Shown here: positions 44,915 to 53,140 of the stretch, one piece after another | How positions within the stretch are numbered: the first letter of the stretch is position 1 | How the letters are laid out: each line of letters opens with the position of its first letter | Assembly: GCF_022811645.1 (NCBI RefSeq) | Contig: NZ_CP094534.1 | Location: 620,001 to 684,000, forward strand | Direction of reading: 5' to 3' | DNA from: Hymenobacter monticola | Lineage (GTDB): Bacteria; Bacteroidota; Bacteroidia; Cytophagales; Hymenobacteraceae | Length of the DNA stretch: 64,000 nucleotides | Program-made: the position numbers and the translations under genes | Notes under the pieces: generated by a model | Database searches by the model: none | The model's input: the letters and a program-made list of their open reading frames with translations, nothing else | Told to the model about the DNA's origin: nothing

Positions 44915-47191
44915 ATGAAGCCGTTTCCACTGCTTTTCGCTGTGTTGCTGGCGCTCTCCGCTTGCTCGGGCCTGAAGTATGTGCCCGAGGGTCAGAAGCT
45001 GTACACGGGCAGCAAGGTCATCATCAAGTCGCCCGAGAAGCTGCCGAACCAGAGCGCGCTGCAAACCGAGCTCGAGTCCGTCATCACGCCCAAGCCCAAC
45101 GGCTCCATTCTAGGCATGCGGCCCAAACTGTATTTCTGGGGCCGCGGCCAGGGCAAGAAAAAGGGCCTGGGTAAGTTCCTCGCCGACAAGTTTGGCGAGC
45201 CGCCGGTGCTGCTGAAAGATGTAAAAATCAAGGCCACCAGCGGCCTCATCACCAACCGTCTCTACAACAACGGCTTCTTCAAGGGGGTGGTGACCAACGA
45301 GGTAAAAACACAGGAGAAAACCGCCCAGGTGAACTACACCGCCACTACGGGTGAGGTGTACACCATCCAGGAAATCCATTTCCCCGACCGCGACACGCTG
45401 GTTGACAAGGACATTCGCGCCACCCAGCCGCGTACGCTGCTGAAGGTGGGCGATGCCTACAACCTCAACACCTTCACAAATGAGCGGGTGCGCATCGACA
45501 ACGAGCTGAAAAACGCCGGCTATTTCTATTTCAACCCCGACTACATTCTGTTTCAGGTCGATAGCACGCTGCACAACAAAATCAACGTGTACCTGCGCGT
45601 GAAGGCATCGGCCCCTACCAAGGCCACCCGGCCCTACTGGCTCGACCGCGTGAAGCTGAACACCAACTATGTGCTGACCGACACCACTACCCGGCAGCCC
45701 ATTATCTACAAGAAATACGAGTACTACCCCGACGAAGACGTGTTCAAGGCCAAGGCCATTACCAACGCCACCTTCCTGTACCCGGACAGCTTGTTCCGCC
45801 GCAAGCGCCGCGACCAGACCATCAGCCGCCTGATGAGCCTGAACACGTTCAAGTTTGTAGAAATCCGCTTTTTGCCGTCCACGGCCGGCGACTCGGCCGG
45901 CCGCGCCCGCCTCGACGCCGACGTGCGCATGACGCAGCTCAAGAAGAAAAGCCTGCGGGCCGACCTACAGCTGGTGAGCAAGAGCAACGGCTTTACCGGC
46001 CCGGGCCTCACTGTATCGTTCCGCAACCGCTCGGCCCTGCGCGGCGGTGAGCAGCTGCTGGTGAACGGCGTGGTATCGACCGAAACGCAGACCGGCAACG
46101 GCAATGGCGCCCTGGGCCTCACCAGCTACGAGTACGGCATCAACGCGCAGCTGCTGTTTCCGCGGCTCGTGGTGCCCAATCTGCCCCTGCTTGATGTGCG
46201 CCTGCCCAACTCCGATTTCCAGCCGCGCACCACGCTGGGCGCCGGCATCCGCACGGTGACGCGGGCCAACTACTTCTCGCAGAACTTCTTCAACCTGAAC
46301 TACGGCTACACCTTCAAAACCAAGATTACCAACGAGCAGGAAGTCCGGCCGATTGATATCACCTACGTTCAGTTTGCCCCTACCGACACGTTCAACAGGA
46401 TTCTAGCCGAGCGACGCTACCTGCGCACGGCCTTCGAGCAGCAGTTCATCCTGGCCAGCTCCTACCGCTACACCTACAACCAGCAGGTGCTGGAGCAGCG
46501 CCGCCAGCAGATTTACTTCAGCGGGCAGGTGGAAGGCAGCGGCAACTTGGCCAGCCTCATTGCCGGCTCCACGGGCCAGACGCGCAACCCTCCCGAGCGC
46601 GGCTACACCGTAGGCGGCCAGCAGTTCAGCCAGTACCTGAAATTCGACCTGGAGCTGCGCGAGTACTACCGCATCAGCCCGAACCCCGCTTCCGGCAATC
46701 GCATTGTGGGCCGCTTGCAGGCCGGCGTGGGCATGCCCTACGGCAACTCGGTGGTGCTCCCCTACCCCCGCCAGTACGGCATTGGCGGGCCCAATAGCAT
46801 CCGGGCTTTCGCGGCGCGCGGCATCGGGCCGGGTACCTACAAGCCTGCGCCCGGCGAGCAAACGCTCAACCAGTTCTACGACCAGGTGGGCGACATTCGC
46901 CTCGAAGGCAACCTCGAATACCGCCAGGACCTGGTGCCCTACCTCAAAGGCGCCGTGTTCGTGGATGCCGGCAACATCTGGCTGGCCAACGAAGACCCCG
47001 ACCGACCCGGCGGCAAGTTCAACCCCAGCACTTTCCTCAAAGAGCTGGCCGTGGGCGCCGGCGTAGGCTTGCGCGTCGACGTGCAATTCTTCGTTATCCG
47101 TTTCGACTACGCCATTCCCTTGCAAGCCCCCTACGGCACGCCCGACAGCAAAACCGGCCGCTTCAACCTGGCCATCGGGTATCCCTTCTAA
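44915..47191 (+). CDS. tamL: TamA-like lipoprotein barrel (TamL), BamA family
   Basis: 758 aa from the ATG at 44915 (MKPFPLLFAVLLALSACSG), giving a lipoprotein signal with lipobox LSAC (Cys17). An upstream in-frame ATG adds 21 residues that spoil the signal peptide. POTRA-like domains occupy about 30-330 (VYTIQEIHFPDRDTLVDKD; KINVYLRVKASAP). A 16-strand-type barrel follows, with the BamA/TamA landmark GGPNSIRAFAARGIGPG. The final segment is RFNLAIGYPF, ending in Phe as outer-membrane barrels do. Lipidated TamA homologues (TamL) are a Bacteroidota feature and are usually encoded next to tamB, as here. Confidence 0.92.
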   Translation: MKPFPLLFAVLLALSACSGLKYVPEGQKLYTGSKVIIKSPEKLPNQSALQTELESVITPKPNGSILGMRPKLYFWGRGQGKKKGLGKFLADKFGEPPVLLKDVKIKATSGLITNRLYNNGFFKGVVTNEVKTQEKTAQVNYTATTGEVYTIQEIHFPDRDTLVDKDIRATQPRTLLKVGDAYNLNTFTNERVRIDNELKNAGYFYFNPDYILFQVDSTLHNKINVYLRVKASAPTKATRPYWLDRVKLNTNYVLTDTTTRQPIIYKKYEYYPDEDVFKAKAITNATFLYPDSLFRRKRRDQTISRLMSLNTFKFVEIRFLPSTAGDSAGRARLDADVRMTQLKKKSLRADLQLVSKSNGFTGPGLTVSFRNRSALRGGEQLLVNGVVSTETQTGNGNGALGLTSYEYGINAQLLFPRLVVPNLPLLDVRLPNSDFQPRTTLGAGIRTVTRANYFSQNFFNLNYGYTFKTKITNEQEVRPIDITYVQFAPTDTFNRILAERRYLRTAFEQQFILASSYRYTYNQQVLEQRRQQIYFSGQVEGSGNLASLIAGSTGQTRNPPERGYTVGGQQFSQYLKFDLELREYYRISPNPASGNRIVGRLQAGVGMPYGNSVVLPYPRQYGIGGPNSIRAFAARGIGPGTYKPAPGEQTLNQFYDQVGDIRLEGNLEYRQDLVPYLKGAVFVDAGNIWLANEDPDRPGGKFNPSTFLKELAVGAGVGLRVDVQFFVIRFDYAIPLQAPYGTPDSKTGRFNLAIGYPF

Positions 47192-47256
47192 GCGAAAAAA
47201 ATAGTGCCGGGTGCAAGGTGGCCCCTGCCGCACGCACGCAAGCCGCGGCCAGGCGT

Positions 47257-47264
47257 TAGCTTTG
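47257..47264 (+). promoter_or_regulatory. -7 element before the porin-like gene
   Basis: TAGCTTTG matches TAnnTTTG exactly, 35 bp before the ATG at 47300. No good -33 box about 20 bp upstream. Confidence 0.5.
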
Positions 47265-47299
47265 TGGTTGCTTACTGCACCCCGACATTGTTTTTGCTT

Positions 47300-47977
47300 A
47301 TGAAACCTTCGCTACTTGTAACGGCGCTGCTGGCTGGCAGCATCAGCGCGGCCGCGGCCCAAACCACGGAAGCGACGCCTGCCCCCCCGGCTCCGGCCGA
47401 TTCCACCTCGGCTAAGACGTGGTGGGCCGTGGGCGCGAAGGCCGGCGGCGTCTACAGCAGCTTTCAGGGCAGCGACGCCCGGGCCGTTTCCAGCAAGTAC
47501 AAGCTGGGCTACCAGGCCGGTCTGACGGCCGATTTCCGCCTTGCCAGCACCCTTTCGCTGCACCCCGAAGCGCTGTACACACGCAAAGGCTCCGACTTTG
47601 CCGAGGCGGCCCGCAACCGTACCCTTACCTACCTCGACGTGCCGGTGCTGCTGCGCTATCAGCCATCCGGGCTGTTTCGCGCCAGAGGCGTGTTTTTTGA
47701 AGGAGGCCCGCAGGCCAGCCTCCTGCTCAGTGCCGAAAACGAAGCCAAAGACGACGTCAAACCGGAGTTCAACAAGCTCACCTATAGCTTCGCCATGGGC
47801 GCCGGCTACCAGCTCGCCAATGGTCTTTCGGTAGGCCTGCGCTTCGACATCGGCATCAGCAACGTCTATAAGTCAGTGCCCGCCGCCGCATCCCTGGGCC
47901 GCGGCGATTACCAGAGGAATGCCAAAAACGACGCGTTTTTGCTTTCCCTTGGCTACTCGTTTGCCCGGAAACACTAG
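47300..47977 (+). CDS. Outer-membrane beta-barrel (porin-like) protein
   Basis: 225 aa from the ATG at 47300 (MKPSLLVTALLAGSISAAAAQ), a clear signal peptide; the longer frame includes the promoter. A Pro/Ala/Thr linker (EATPAPPAPADST) precedes an eight-strand-type barrel of the outer-membrane beta-barrel (PF13568-like) group. Alternating strands include WWAVGAKAGGVYSSFQG, LGYQAGLTADFRL, SLHPEALYTRKGSD and LTYSFAMGAGYQL, and the terminal strand is FLLSLGYSFARKH. Function unknown. It follows tamL by 108 bp with its own -7 box, so it may be transcribed separately. Confidence 0.85.
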   Translation: MKPSLLVTALLAGSISAAAAQTTEATPAPPAPADSTSAKTWWAVGAKAGGVYSSFQGSDARAVSSKYKLGYQAGLTADFRLASTLSLHPEALYTRKGSDFAEAARNRTLTYLDVPVLLRYQPSGLFRARGVFFEGGPQASLLLSAENEAKDDVKPEFNKLTYSFAMGAGYQLANGLSVGLRFDIGISNVYKSVPAAASLGRGDYQRNAKNDAFLLSLGYSFARKH

Positions 47978-48013
47978 CCCGCGCCCATTGCCGCAGCCAC
48001 CGGTGGCCCGGCC

Positions 48014-49183
48014 TTAGCGAATTATCGGCATCCGCTCAAACGGCCGCTCCCGGTCGAACAGATAGCGGTAGGTGGCGTGCGTCTTCAGAATTTTGGCGCC
48101 GATGGAGCGAATGGTGACCAGCATGCGCGGGTTGAAGTCGCCAATCCAGTTCATTTCGATGTCGGCATAGCCTGCATCGATGAATGCCTGGCGGGCATAC
48201 ACCAACATGGCCGCGTCCACGCCCTTGCCCTGGTGCTCAGGCACCACGCCGTAAATGATGCCAAACAGCTTCTTGTCGCGTCGCTGCATGTAGTGCCGTT
48301 GCTCCCACAGGAAGCGCAGCTTGCCCACCAAGTTCAGCCGCCGGCCCACGTGCTTGAAAATCTGGTTCAACTCGGGCAGGCTGATGAAAAAGGCCACTGG
48401 CTCTTGCCCATGGTAGGCAAACCAGAGCAGGCGCTCGTCCACCACGGGCTTCATTTCCTTCACAATCTTACGGGCCTCGTCCAGCGTCATGGGTTTCACC
48501 CCCGAGTGCTTAGCCCAGGCCAGGTTATACACGTGGTGAAAATCCTGGGCAAGCTTCTCGGCGTCCTGCTTGCGGGCGTGGGCGAAGCGGTAAGTTGCGG
48601 CGTGCTCCTCGGCCCGCTTGGCAAAGCTGGGGTGTAGCTCGGCCGCCGTGGTACGGTAGCAGGTGTATTGCTTAAAATACAGTTCGAACCCGTATTGCTC
48701 AAACAGCACCTTGTAGTACGCCGGGTGCCAGAACATGCCGTAGTTGGGCTCCAGGTCGTAGCCGTCGATGAGCAGGCCCCAGAACCGGTCCCGCTCGCCA
48801 AAATTGATGGGGCCGTCCATGGCCTGCATGCCCCGCGCCGCCAGCCACTGCCGCGCCGCCTCAAACAGCTGGTTGGCCGCTGCCTGGTCGTCGATGCACT
48901 CAAAGAAGCCCATGCCGCCGGTGGGCAGGTCGGCGTTTTGCACGTCCACGGCGTCGCGGTTCAGGAAGGCGGCCACCCGGCCGATGGTTTGGCCACCGGC
49001 GTTGGTGAGTACCCAGCGGGCGCACTCGCCGTTTTTGAACTTCGGGTTTTTGGCGGGGTCAAACACCGCCTCTACCTCGTTTTCGAGGGGGCCAATGTAA
49101 TTGGGCACGGCGGCGTGCAAGCGAGCCGGTAATTCAATAAACTCCCGCGCCAGGCGGGCATCAACAACTTCCAGTAGCGGCAT
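48014..49183 (-). CDS. GNAT-fold acyltransferase-like protein (YghO-like)
   Basis: 389 aa from the ATG at 49183 (MPLLEVVDARLAREFIELP). The C-terminal 80 residues contain the acetyl-CoA motif A of GNAT enzymes (IYGVVPEHQGKGVDAAMLVY), followed by NWIGDFNPRMLVTIRSIGAK. The N-terminal part (FKNGECARWVLTNAGGQTIG; GPINFGERDRFWGLL) is typical of a family of large, uncharacterised GNAT-like proteins related to E. coli YghO. The substrate is unknown. It is converging on the porin-like gene (36-bp gap). Cytoplasmic by sequence. Confidence 0.8.
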   Translation of the reverse strand: MPLLEVVDARLAREFIELPARLHAAVPNYIGPLENEVEAVFDPAKNPKFKNGECARWVLTNAGGQTIGRVAAFLNRDAVDVQNADLPTGGMGFFECIDDQAAANQLFEAARQWLAARGMQAMDGPINFGERDRFWGLLIDGYDLEPNYGMFWHPAYYKVLFEQYGFELYFKQYTCYRTTAAELHPSFAKRAEEHAATYRFAHARKQDAEKLAQDFHHVYNLAWAKHSGVKPMTLDEARKIVKEMKPVVDERLLWFAYHGQEPVAFFISLPELNQIFKHVGRRLNLVGKLRFLWEQRHYMQRRDKKLFGIIYGVVPEHQGKGVDAAMLVYARQAFIDAGYADIEMNWIGDFNPRMLVTIRSIGAKILKTHATYRYLFDRERPFERMPIIR

Positions 49184-49342
49184 ATGCAAGGCGGTGCACC
49201 GCGGCCCAGCCACGCAAGCGCGCCGCCGAAAGCCCGGTAACAGCGCAAAGAAACGGCCTAACTACGGCTTCATACCTGTTGCTCCTGGCAAGGGCTGGCC
49301 CTCATGCTATCAACAGTGCTTGCTCGCCTTCGGTTGCCAGCG

Positions 49343-49585
49343 TTAAATCTGCTTGGTGGCCAGTTGGCCGGCTGAGCTGGTCGGGTTGGGCATATCGACC
49401 AGCCGGGTGGTGCGCAACTGCCCCATCACGAAACAAAAGGGGCATTCTCTTCGGCCGTCGCCCATACCGGATACCCGGTCGGCTGGCTCAATTTTCTGCC
49501 CTACCCGGCATTTAGGATTTGTATGATAAACCTCTGACGCGGGTTTGCCCAATGAAATTGAATAAAATGGTGTGTTGTATTTCAT
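49343..49585 (-). CDS. Small putative zinc-ribbon-like protein
   Basis: 80 aa. The middle holds YHTNPKCRVGQKIEP and RRECPFC, giving His21, Cys26, Cys48 and Cys51 with spacing that could bind one metal ion. The basic and Gly-rich loop DRVSGMGDGRRE lies between. No signal peptide. Similar short proteins with H-N-x-x-C and C-x-x-C occur in Bacteroidota as far as I recall, but I cannot name a family. It stands alone between the GNAT gene and an AT-rich spacer, with its ATG 15 bp after a GTTGCG-type word and no clear promoter. Confidence 0.5.
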   Translation of the reverse strand: MKYNTPFYSISLGKPASEVYHTNPKCRVGQKIEPADRVSGMGDGRRECPFCFVMGQLRTTRLVDMPNPTSSAGQLATKQI

Positions 49586-49926
49586 AGCGTTGCGTTGGTG
49601 GCGGGCAGATTACCATGCTTGCTTTCGCTGCACACAAACACTCATCTGCGAAATAAATGTACTAAAAACATAATATATATACCTCTTTTAAGTAAAAATC
49701 TTCTTTATTATTTGAAAAACATTATTTGCTACAACGATTAGTTCACCCACACCCATTTGCCTAATTTCTAAATATTCTATGTTGCTTCTGAATATTATTA
49801 ACTGAAAATTCTTGTAATTTATCAAATTAGTAATATAATTTATATGGTTGAAGCTGGCGAAAAAGAACAAAAAAACCCGACCGTGAGAATGACGGCCGGG
49901 TTATGGTCGCAGGCAGCAGTTCACTG
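49586..49926. other. AT-rich intergenic region
   Basis: 341 bp; 49640-49860 is very AT-rich. A 60-codon minus-strand frame (49688-49870) is rich in Ile, Asn and Phe, which reflects composition; judged non-coding. A terminator hairpin lies at its right end (49874-49902). Confidence 0.6.
49874..49902 (-). terminator. Terminator of the Thr-rich secreted protein gene
   Basis: AACCCGACCGT pairs with ACGGCCGGGTT (one mismatch), followed by a run of T on the minus strand; 25 bp after the stop at 49927. Confidence 0.8.
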
Positions 49927-50217
49927 CTAGTCCTTGGGCTTTACTTTGGTTTTACCGCTGCGCTTGCCCTTAATCTTGGTATCGCTCGGAATGACCGGAG
50001 CCTGAGTTACACTGGTTGTATTAGACGGCTCCACTGTTGTGGTCGTGGACTCGGTGGTAGTGGACGAAGCGGGGGCTTGCGCCGGAGTGGCCGGATAAGC
50101 GGGCGTGGCCGGCGTTACCGTGGTCTGCCGGGTAGTGGTGGTTGTCGTGCTCGACTGCGCACTAGCCGAATAGCCCGCCGTGACGAACAGTAGCGCCAAA
50201 ATGAGTTGCTTTTTCAT
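49927..50217 (-). CDS. Small secreted Thr/Pro-rich protein with basic tail
   Basis: 96 aa from the ATG at 50217 (MKKQLILALLFVTAGYSASAQ), a strong signal peptide. The mature part is low complexity: Ser/Thr runs (SSTTTTTTRQTTV), repeats of the type TPAYPATPAQAP, and a Lys-rich end (TKIKGKRSGKTKVKPKD). It is probably an extended periplasmic or surface peptide. No domain. A strong terminator follows, which supports a real transcript. Role unknown; the composition recalls cell-envelope linkers. Confidence 0.7.
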   Translation of the reverse strand: MKKQLILALLFVTAGYSASAQSSTTTTTTRQTTVTPATPAYPATPAQAPASSTTTESTTTTVEPSNTTSVTQAPVIPSDTKIKGKRSGKTKVKPKD

Positions 50218-50351
50218 AGGAAGAATATGTTTAGGAGAACGTTGAGCCGGCATAAATCAAATACAGGCTGTGCGTTGGCTTAAACGACAGCGCAGCCCAA
50301 AGGGTTGAGTCTCTGTTTTCCGCCCGACTGCGGGCAGGCCACAAAAAGACC

Positions 50352-50384
50352 AAAGGCCCACCAGCATTGCGCCAGAGGGCCTTT
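50352..50384 (-). terminator. Probable terminator of the TPR gene
   Basis: AAAGGCCC (50352-50359) pairs with GGGCCTTT (50377-50384) around a 17-nt loop, then a T-rich stretch on the minus strand; 24 bp after the stop at 50408. Confidence 0.65.
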
Positions 50385-50407
50385 AGCAGCGTCGGCGGAA
50401 GCCGGGT

Positions 50408-51736
50408 TTAGTTGGAAGCCATTGCTTCGGTGGCAGCCGGGTTGCGGGCCATCGCATTCTTTTTCAGGTAGCGGTTGGCTTCCTGGTACAGGTCCGATTT
50501 GCGCTCGGCCTGTTGCAACACCACCTGAAAGTAGCGTTGCGCGAGGGGCCGGTTGCTGGCTTGGGCCGCCAGCCGGCCCAGCCCGGCTGCGGCAAACAGG
50601 TAGTAGCCGCCCTTGGTCTGCCCCACCGACTCGGAGAACACCATACAGCGCTGGTAGAAATCCTGCGCGGCCGCGAAATTGTGGTAGCGGTGCTGCTCCA
50701 CGTAGCCCAGGTAGTAAGCCGCGGCGCGGCCGCTGAAGCCTTCGTAGCCGGGCAGGCCTTTATTCACTTTGGCCAGGATGTCGCGGCTGGTGCGCTCGCA
50801 CTCGGTCAGTTCGCCTTCGGCAAAGGCGTTTTGGGCACGGGCACGCTGAAAGCAGCTATTGTCGGGAAAGTCGCGGGTGAGGTCGCGGGCAACGGCGAGG
50901 GCGCCCGCCGTGTTGTTCTCGCGCGGGCTACCCAGAATGCGCATCCGAAAAAAGCGGGCCTCGGCGGCGGTATAGAAGCCGTGTTGGGCCACGTCGTCGA
51001 GCTGGGCCAGGCCGGTGGTGCGGTTGCCCTTGGGGAAGAACCAGAGCACTGGGCGCAGCCAACGGTATTCCTCGGCAATCCAGACGGCGTAGTAGTTGAA
51101 CAAGCCTTCGCCGAACACAAACTCGGGGCTCAGGCCGTTGGCCTCGCGGCTTTTCTGCAGGTAGGTGAGGGCGCGCTTGCTGCTCACGGTGGCCTTGCGC
51201 CAGTCGTGGCGCTCGGCGTGCAGGCGGGCATCGAAGCCGTAGGCAGCCGAGAGGAAGAAGCTGGCTTCGTAGTTGTTGTTGTCGGCGTCGTAGAGCTTCT
51301 GGGCCTTCGTAGTGGCCGTGTCCATATAGGCGAAGAAGGTCTTGTCGTACTGCTGGTTGTAGGTGTTGCTGGGCATGATTTTCCACCACGTGCTCAGGCC
51401 CAGCAGGAAATAGGGCATGGGGTGCTGGGGGTAGCGCCGTCGCAACGACCGAAACTGCCGCTCGGCCTGGTCAAACTTGAAGTTGTAGAGGTTGTGCACC
51501 GCGCCGTCCAGTTCCGTCTGAATGTCGGCATTGAGCAGCAGCCACTCTTTGGTATCGACGGCGGCCGGGGCCACCACCACGTCGTCGAGCGCCACCTCGG
51601 GCATGGCCCGCACCGTGTCGGCCGCCGAGGGCAAGGCGGCTGGTACCTGGGCCAGCGCGCTGGTTAATGAAAAAAACCCAACTATTCCTGCGCTCGCCAA
51701 ACGCAGGGCACGACGAAATCGGTAGAAATTTGCCAT
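50408..51736 (-). CDS. Exported tetratricopeptide-repeat protein
   Basis: 442 aa. A signal sequence (RLASAGIVGFFSLTSALAQ) ends near residue 30. TPR-like helix pairs cover most of the rest, for example LYNFKFDQAERQFRSLRRRY, then PQHPMPYFLLGLSTWW, and PLAQRYFQVVLQQAERKSD near the end. The sequence GYYLFAAAGLGRLAAQASNR is a clear late repeat. Probably periplasmic. No partner is identified; single gene. An AT-rich 350-bp region lies upstream. Confidence 0.8.
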   Translation of the reverse strand: MANFYRFRRALRLASAGIVGFFSLTSALAQVPAALPSAADTVRAMPEVALDDVVVAPAAVDTKEWLLLNADIQTELDGAVHNLYNFKFDQAERQFRSLRRRYPQHPMPYFLLGLSTWWKIMPSNTYNQQYDKTFFAYMDTATTKAQKLYDADNNNYEASFFLSAAYGFDARLHAERHDWRKATVSSKRALTYLQKSREANGLSPEFVFGEGLFNYYAVWIAEEYRWLRPVLWFFPKGNRTTGLAQLDDVAQHGFYTAAEARFFRMRILGSPRENNTAGALAVARDLTRDFPDNSCFQRARAQNAFAEGELTECERTSRDILAKVNKGLPGYEGFSGRAAAYYLGYVEQHRYHNFAAAQDFYQRCMVFSESVGQTKGGYYLFAAAGLGRLAAQASNRPLAQRYFQVVLQQAERKSDLYQEANRYLKKNAMARNPAATEAMASN

Positions 51737-52086
51737 GTGAGAGACCTAGTATAATTTAACCGATATTTTACTTGATAAACAAGAGAGGAAAGAAGCAGGA
51801 ATTCGCTTTATAAAGCTTAATTCAAACCAATTTAGACACTTTAATAAATTATCGATACAAATTTAACAGATATAATTTTGCCAATTTTTTGACCAAACAA
51901 TTCTTTATGCAATACCCAGGTATAATCCAATAAATAGCACATTGAGTAGCTACCTGGAAAACTCAACCAAGCCGTGGAAAAGCTGAGCTGCGTTGAAAAC
52001 CTCACCTACGATTTTGGAGTTGAAATCAGATTTCACCGCCAACAAACCACCGGCTGGCCCTTGGTCAGCTCCTTTCCCTGATTTTT
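51737..52086. other. Divergent intergenic region
   Basis: 350 bp between the divergent TPR and aldo/keto reductase genes; 51740-51950 is AT-rich. No complete promoter motif or supported small gene. Confidence 0.6.
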
Positions 52087-53067
52087 ATGGAATACTTACG
52101 TTTGGGCAATACCGGCCTACAGGTTTCGCGCATTTGCCTGGGCACAATGACCTACGGCACCCCCACCGAGCGCTGGCCCTGGGCCCTGAACGAAGACCAG
52201 AGCCGGCCCTTCATTCAGAAAGCGCTGGAACTCGGCATCAACTTCTTCGACACGGCCGACGTGTACAGCAACGGCGCCAGCGAGGAAGTGGTGGGCCGGG
52301 CCCTGCGCGACTTCGCCAAGCGCGACGAAGTGGTGCTGGCTACCAAGGTTTATAACCCCATGGGCCCAGGTCCCAACGATAAAGGCCTGTCGCGCAAGCA
52401 CATCATGAGTGCCATCGACGCCAGCCTCAAACGCCTTGGCACCGACTACGTCGACCTCTACCAGATTCACCGCTGGGATTACAACACGCCCATCGAAGAA
52501 ACCCTGGAGGCGCTGCACGACGTGGTGAAGGCCGGCAAGGCGCGCTACATTGGGGCGTCGTCGATGTACAGCTGGCAGTTTGCGCAGGCCCTGTACCTGG
52601 CCGACAAGCACAACTGGACGCGCTTCGTGAGCATGCAGCCGCACTACAACCTGGTGTACCGCGAGGAGGAGCGCGAGATGCTGCCGCTGTGCGAAGACCA
52701 GAAAATAGGCGTCATTCCATGGTCGCCGCTGGCGCGGGGGCTGCTCACGGGCGGCCGCGGCAAGGAGCGCAACGAAACCGAACGCGCCAAAACCGACGCC
52801 TTCGGCAAAAGCCTCTATGGCCGCGACGACGACTTTGCCGTGGCCGACCGCGTGACGGAAATTGCCCAGCAGCACGGCCTGCCCAACGCGCAAATTGCGC
52901 TGGCCTGGATGCTGAGCAAATCCGTCATTACGGCCCCCATCGTGGGCGCCAGCAAGCCCGGCCACCTCGAAGACGCTGTGGCGGCAGTAGGCGTAAAGCT
53001 CAGCGCCGAAGAGATAAACCGGCTGGAAGAGCCGTACCAGCCGCACCCTGTGCTGGGCTTCTCATAG
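52087..53067 (+). CDS. Aldo/keto reductase
   Basis: 326 aa. NADPH-dependent reduction of aldehydes or ketones is expected. The catalytic tetrad is complete: Asp55 and Tyr60 (FFDTADVYSNG), Lys87 (VLATKVY) and His128 (YQIHRWD). The family motif GASSMYSWQFAQAL and the cofactor-site segment GVIPWSPLARGLLTGGRG are typical of the YajO/Tas-like bacterial group. Cytoplasmic. The gene stands alone and ends in a 27-bp perfect-stem terminator shared with the convergent amylase gene. Confidence 0.95.
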   Translation: MEYLRLGNTGLQVSRICLGTMTYGTPTERWPWALNEDQSRPFIQKALELGINFFDTADVYSNGASEEVVGRALRDFAKRDEVVLATKVYNPMGPGPNDKGLSRKHIMSAIDASLKRLGTDYVDLYQIHRWDYNTPIEETLEALHDVVKAGKARYIGASSMYSWQFAQALYLADKHNWTRFVSMQPHYNLVYREEEREMLPLCEDQKIGVIPWSPLARGLLTGGRGKERNETERAKTDAFGKSLYGRDDDFAVADRVTEIAQQHGLPNAQIALAWMLSKSVITAPIVGASKPGHLEDAVAAVGVKLSAEEINRLEEPYQPHPVLGFS

Positions 53068-53075
53068 GATTGGGC

Positions 53076-53133
53076 AGAATAAATAAAAGAAGGGTCAGGC
53101 TGAGCGCAGCCTGACCCTTCTTTTATTTATTCT
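53076..53133. terminator. Perfect 27-bp bidirectional terminator
   Basis: A 27-nt arm (53076-53102; core AGAAGGGTCAGGCTG) is fully complementary to 53107-53133 with an AGCG loop. The arm begins with an A/T-rich half (AGAATAAATAAA), so each strand has a T-rich run after the GC-rich stem. It lies between stops at 53067 and 53141, serving both genes. Confidence 0.95.
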
Positions 53134-53140
53134 AAACGCC

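Noticed and set aside
49688..49870. 60-aa Ile/Asn/Phe-rich frame in an AT-rich spacer
   Set aside because: Composition follows from the AT-rich DNA; no start context, no domain.
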